Shown: one piece after another, positions 52,901 through 58,900 of the stretch | Numbering within the stretch: the first letter of the stretch is position 1 | Layout of the letters: every line of letters starts with the position of its first letter | Source of the DNA: Liolophura sinensis | Lineage: Eukaryota > Mollusca > Polyplacophora > Chitonida > Chitonidae | Assembly: GCF_032854445.1 (NCBI RefSeq) | Contig: NC_088295.1 | Span: forward strand, 83,432,644-83,496,643 | Reading direction: 5' to 3' | DNA: 64,000 nt | Position numbers and translations under genes: made by a program | The notes under the pieces: generated by a model | Database searches by the model: none | Told to the model about the DNA's origin: nothing | The model's input: the letters and a program-made list of their open reading frames with translations, nothing else

Positions 52901-55900
52901 AAACTGCAAATTTAACAAATCCAGTCTTAAAAACAAATCCACGTACATACAGGTATTACAATGTGTAAATTTGCAAATCCTTGAGTATGTCTCAGCTAAT
53001 TATCCATGAAATAGTCCACAGTGCACCCAGTGTCACCAAGCAAATCAGGGGCCTGTTACAGCCCATGCAACTGAAAACACCTATGCAAATTGTATTTCTG
53101 AACACAATCTGAGTGAATGACTATCTTGTCAAAAACAAAGAATTTATAAACTATCAGAGAACAGTGAAAAACCAAATGATGGCCTGAATACATCCAGATC
53201 ATAGAGCCACTACTAAATGCATATAATAAAGCTTCACCCCTTAAAATTACTTGAAGGCTATGATTGTGACTGGGCACTGTCTTTCAAACACCAGAATACA
53301 CTTTAACAGAACTTAACATTGCAGCATGACAGTCACTGGGTATGAGGCAGTGCTTACCAATACAATTGTGCCCATCTCCGGAGAAGCCAGCCTTACACTG
53401 ACAGGTAAAGTTACCAGGATTGTTAGTACAGTTCGCAAATCTGTGACAGTCATTAAGGGTGGCAGTCTCGCATTCATTTATATCTGAAACACAAATGTAT
53501 GTTCTCATTCCTACTGGCATAAGTAGTACGCAGATAAATGTGATAAAATGACTCAAAACTCTATTCACCTTAGTAAACTGTTTTCAGGCTTAGGTGAAAG
53601 GTAGGATGTTACTCTACTGAAAAATTCTGTGTCATAAAAGTCATATTTTATGACACTCATTTGTCTCTCAAAAATGTACTTTTGGAGGCAAAAGTTTAGG
53701 TCATGTACAGTAGTGAGTGACAGTCCTATTAGCGAAAATCATGTAATATCAGCTTCTGCAGTTATACCCACACTGTCACCATGGGTGATCAAAGCTCCTT
53801 CTCCCTGTTAAGGTCAAGCTGATTGATATTTATACCCTGGTATTATGAATTTATCACAATGAAGAGCTTTCTGGACAACTTTTCCTGAATGAATAACTGT
53901 GCTTCAGCCAACGCATGTTGTGTTTTCGCATATGATCAGCAGCTGAAACCAATGTCCTGGTTAACATAACGAGAAAAAGAACATACATGTAGGACTCAGC
54001 TTGGAAAATTGGTAGAGCTGAAAGAATACTTGCCCACTTCGTCATTACTGACTCAATTTGCAATTTAAACGTCTGAAAAACATGTTATGAGAAGTTCTCC
54101 ACATGTTGATGTAAAATGCTCAATCATTAGAACTCTTTTGAAAATGAAGGGAAGAAAACTTATTGACCAGGACATGTTCACTGTTGACATCCAGGGACAT
54201 GGTCAATACGTGTGTCCCTGATGTGTGGGAATACAGAAAAATCTCCAACATGTGAAGCTGTATTTCTTGCCTGTTAGGCAAATCCGCAGCTTATCCAAGG
54301 CGAATTGACAAATCAGACGCTTAGAATCTAAATTGTGATAATATATAATGTAGAACAAGATGAAGAAACCAATGTACGTGTTTGTTCTTATTTGATAATA
54401 CACTAAAAATACATACCTTCACAAAGGTCACCTTTCTTTACATATCCAGTTATGCATTTGCACGTATAATTTTTTACAGTGTTTTCACATTCAGAGAATT
54501 CTGGACAATCAAACAGTGTCTCATTCTGACATTCATTTATGTCTGAAATCAAACAAAAAAGGTTAGATTATACACACTAGGTGAACAACATGTGTCACAT
54601 ATAATTTAAGGGTCCATGTCAGTTACTGGTTTGTTATGTCTCTCATTCATCTGAGGATGTTTATCCACAAACCTTTCACCCACAGAATAATGCTCCTCCA
54701 CAGAATAATGCTCCTCCTCAGGAGAACTTCCCTCCACAAGAGAACGCTCCTCCTCAGGAGAACTTTCCTCCACATAAGAGTGCTTCTTCACAAGAGAATA
54801 ATCCTCCACAGGAGACATTTCTTCCAGAGAAGAGCTTTCTCCCACAGAAGAATCTCCTCCAAAGAAGAACGCTCCTCTGCAGCAAAGCATTCCTGCACAG
54901 GATGATGCTTGTCTACAGAAGAAAGCTCCTTCTCGAGAAAACTTTCCTCCACAGCCAAACATTCCTCCATAGGACAATGCTCCTCCAAAGAATAAAGCTC
55001 CTCCACAGCAAAACACTCCTCTACACGATAATGCTTCTTCACAAGGGAATGCTCCTCCACAGAAGAACTTTCCTTCAGAGAAGAATGCTTCACAGAAGAG
55101 AGCTCCTTCATAGCAGAACAGTTTTGCAAAGCAGAATACTCCTCCATGTGAAAACACTCTTTCACAAAAGAATACTCCTTCAAAGGAGAACTCTCTTCTG
55201 CAAAGTAGTGCTCCTCCATGGAAGGACGTTCTTCTAAAGAATGCTCCACTAAATACACTTCCTCACCTCTGCAGCAGAAGGAGAAATCCTCCTTTATATT
55301 GGAACCAGTGTTCCATTAATAGAATGTCTCCATTATGTATTAATATGACTTCATAAAGGAACCACCACACTTTGCCATGTGCCTGACAAATCCATCCGCA
55401 GGTGGCTGCAGATCTTTTTACATACAGGATTTGCATTGTAAGCATCGTACATAACAGCTTCATTGTTAGACAGGATTTTTCATTTCACTTTGATAGGATG
55501 ATATCCAATATATGTACATGTTGCGAAATGAACTCTCCAGTTTAATAAATTCTTACCTTCACAGATTTTCATATCTTGATTCAACTGAGTACCTTGCTGA
55601 CAGTCACATTCAAAGCTTCCATTTGTATTTCTACAGTCACTATATTTCCCACAGGTGTTCAGAGTATCATTTATGCATTCATTAACATCTGTGAAAAAAA
55701 ATCAAAGTAAACATCTCATCAAAGTTTCTTTGTCAATAAATCTCCTAACTTTACCATGTTCAGTGGACACATTTAACTATGGAAGACCTGAATGTGTCTG
55801 GCCATTCTTGTAACACTGACAGACAACTTGCAAGTTTTTGCCGAACCATTAGGAAAGGTTACCTCTCCATTAACAACACATTCTTGAAGCACTGACAGAG

Positions 55901-58900
55901 TGAGAGTCTGACAGATTTAGCTACAAAAATATACAGTACTAAAGTAAATGTGAAGGTTTGTAATAGGAATGTATGTTTGTAGCAAGCTGAAAGTCCATGA
56001 GCGCTTAGTGAACTCTGTATTTTAGTAGCACCCGGCGATCTTCATGCACCAACCTGCCGACATACTGTACGGGATGCTTCACCTAAGGCTTGGTTTAACA
56101 TAATAAATTCCAACTTGCAGGTATTTCCTGCATGTCCTGGAGACTTGAATGAGCATTGATCATTTCGTTCTATTGGAACCATCCATCATCTGGTTTACAC
56201 CAGCAACCTGAAAATGGTCGTGGCTTTTTTCCCAGCCTCTGTCTGATTTCCTCCTAATATAATGCTGGCAATCATTGTAGAAGTGAAATTTTATTGAGTA
56301 CAGTGTATTAAAAACATCAATGAAATAACATAAAATACACAATGTCATCGTTCTCACCTTCACATTCATCCATCCCATCTCCTTTGAACCCAGAACTACA
56401 TAAACACTCATAACCACCATCTGTGTTGCTGCATTGTGCAAATTCAGCACATATCGACGTGTCATTGCATTCGTTTACATCTGAAATAAATGAACAGAAT
56501 TGCAGCAAATAAAGGTTTTACAAAATACCTGTAAATACATTGATATAACATCACATACATTTTTCCAGCAACGTTTCTTCATTTATCTGTAGGACAACTA
56601 TAAAAATTATAGTAAATGAATTTATAGTTTACATGATGACATTCCTGATCAATGGCCACTTCTAATGGATGAATCTATAAAAGTGTGAAAATTAAGGAGG
56701 AAAGAATTAAGGGGAAATATGATAGTAAATGAGCAGATGACCCTGTTCATCCTAGTCAAGTCGCATGATTGTGACAGCAAATTTATAACCATCCTGCTCT
56801 TCCTGGTCAAGTCGCATGATTGTGACAGCAAATCAATAACCATCCTGCTCTTCCTGGTCAAGTCGCATGATTGTGACAGCAAATCTATAACCATCCTGCT
56901 CTTCCTGGTCAAGTCGCATGATTGTGACAGCAAATCTAAAACAGCCCTGCTCATCCTGGTCAAGTCACATGATTGTGACAGCAAATCTATAACCATCCTG
57001 CTCTTCCTGGTCAAGTCGCATGATTGTGACAGCAAATCTATAACCATCCTGCTCTTCCTGGTCAAGTCGCATGATTGTGACAGCAAATCTATAACCATCC
57101 TGCTCTTCCTGGTCAAGTCGCATGATTGTGACAGCAAATCTAAAACAGCCCTGTTCATCCTGGTCAAGTCGCATGATTGTGACAGCAAATCTATAACCAT
57201 CTTGCTCTTCCTGGTCAAGTCGCATGATTGTGACAGCAAATCTAAATCGGCCCTGCTCATCTTGGTCAAGTCACATGACTGTGACAGCAAATCTAAATCG
57301 GCCCTGCTCATCTTGGTCAAGTCGCATGATTGTGACAGCAAATCTAAATCGGCCCTGTTCATCCTGGTCAAGTCGCATGATTGTGACAGCAAATCTATAC
57401 TGACTCTGCTCATCCTGGTCAAGTTGCATGATTGTGACAGCAAATCTGTATTGACCCTGCTCATCCTGGTCAAGTTGCATGATTGTAACAGCAAATTTAA
57501 AACGGCCCTGCTCTTCCTGGTCAAGTCATATGATTGTGACAGCAAATCTATTACGACCCTGTTCATCCTGGTTAAGTCGCATGATTGTGACAGCAATTTT
57601 ATAACGACCCTGTTCATCCTGGTCAAGTCGCATGGTTATGATAGCAAATCTGTAACGACCCTGTTCATCCTGGTGAAGTCGCATGATTGTGACAGCAAAT
57701 CTATATTGACTCTGCTCACCCTGGTCAAGTCGCATGATTGTGACAGCAAATCTATATTGACCCTGCTCATCCTGGTCAAGTCGCATGATTGTGACAGCAA
57801 ATCTATAACAACCATGTTCTTCCTGGTCAAGTCGCATGATTGTGACAGCAAATCTATATCGGCCCTGCTCATCTTGGTCAAGTCACGATTGTGACAGCAA
57901 ATCTATAACCGCCCTGTTCATCCTGGTCAAGTCGAATGATTGTGACAGCAAATCTATATTGACCCTGCTCATCCTGGTCAAGTCGAATGATTGTGATAGC
58001 AAAATCCATATTGACCCTGCTCATCTTGGTCAAGTTGCATGATTGTGACAGCAAATCTACAATGACCCTGTTCATCCTGGTCAAGTTGCATGATTGTGAC
58101 AGCAAATCTATAACGACCCTGTTCATCCTGAAAGTTGGAAACCCATCTCAGTAAGATACACACAAATCCATAAGTTAAGCATCCCTTATTCATAAGGTGA
58201 AGTTTAACTTAGATTGTATGTACATGCAGTCATACAACACTGAGGGGTATCATGAGAATGATATGCGCATGCCTGTGTTTACAGTCCATGGGTTGAAAGG
58301 GCAACCTATGGCCTATGTCCCCACACCCCCCCCCCCTCCAAATATTCATCACATACATTTGTAAACCCCCTGTATCAACAGGTATGTATAATTACATAGA
58401 ATCCAAGTCAAACTTCACCTTCTAAATAAGGTTTACTAACTTTTAGATTCTATTATGTCTTACCATTGAGGGATACAATGAGACTTCAAAGCCTCTGTGA
58501 TTGAAACTCAAGAAAAAAAAACACCAGAACTGAATCATAATTTCAGTCTTTGCTTGTATTTATTTAGACATAGTATTAATACAACCAATGTTCATTCTCT
58601 TGCTTACAGTTTTACAATTACGTGAACACAGCATTGGCATTTTCTGTGGTGTCTTTCTTCATGGTTTTGTTATAGTACTTTACAGAGGTACACTCTGACG
58701 ACCAACCCCTGGTTTCCAGAATTCCAGAAGGTACAAAAGTTGCACAAGTTGGCCTTTGAAACAGAGGTTGCCCTCACAAAATGGGGCTTATATTTAGTAA
58801 CATCTATTCCAGACTCAACCAGGCAAATTTTCAACCACCTATTAATTGTATCTATACTTACTTCAAAATGAGGTTTAATATAATTGATGAATAGTTTGGC

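Noticed and set aside
54640-55260. Glu-rich open frames on the minus strand as a mucin or stalk domain
   Set aside because: No splice sites at the ends and a degenerate 18-bp repeat. Exons 3 and 4 already join in phase without it.
56649-57894. Reading frames of more than 300 codons on both strands
   Set aside because: They are translations of the 51-bp array with identical repeats; intronic.
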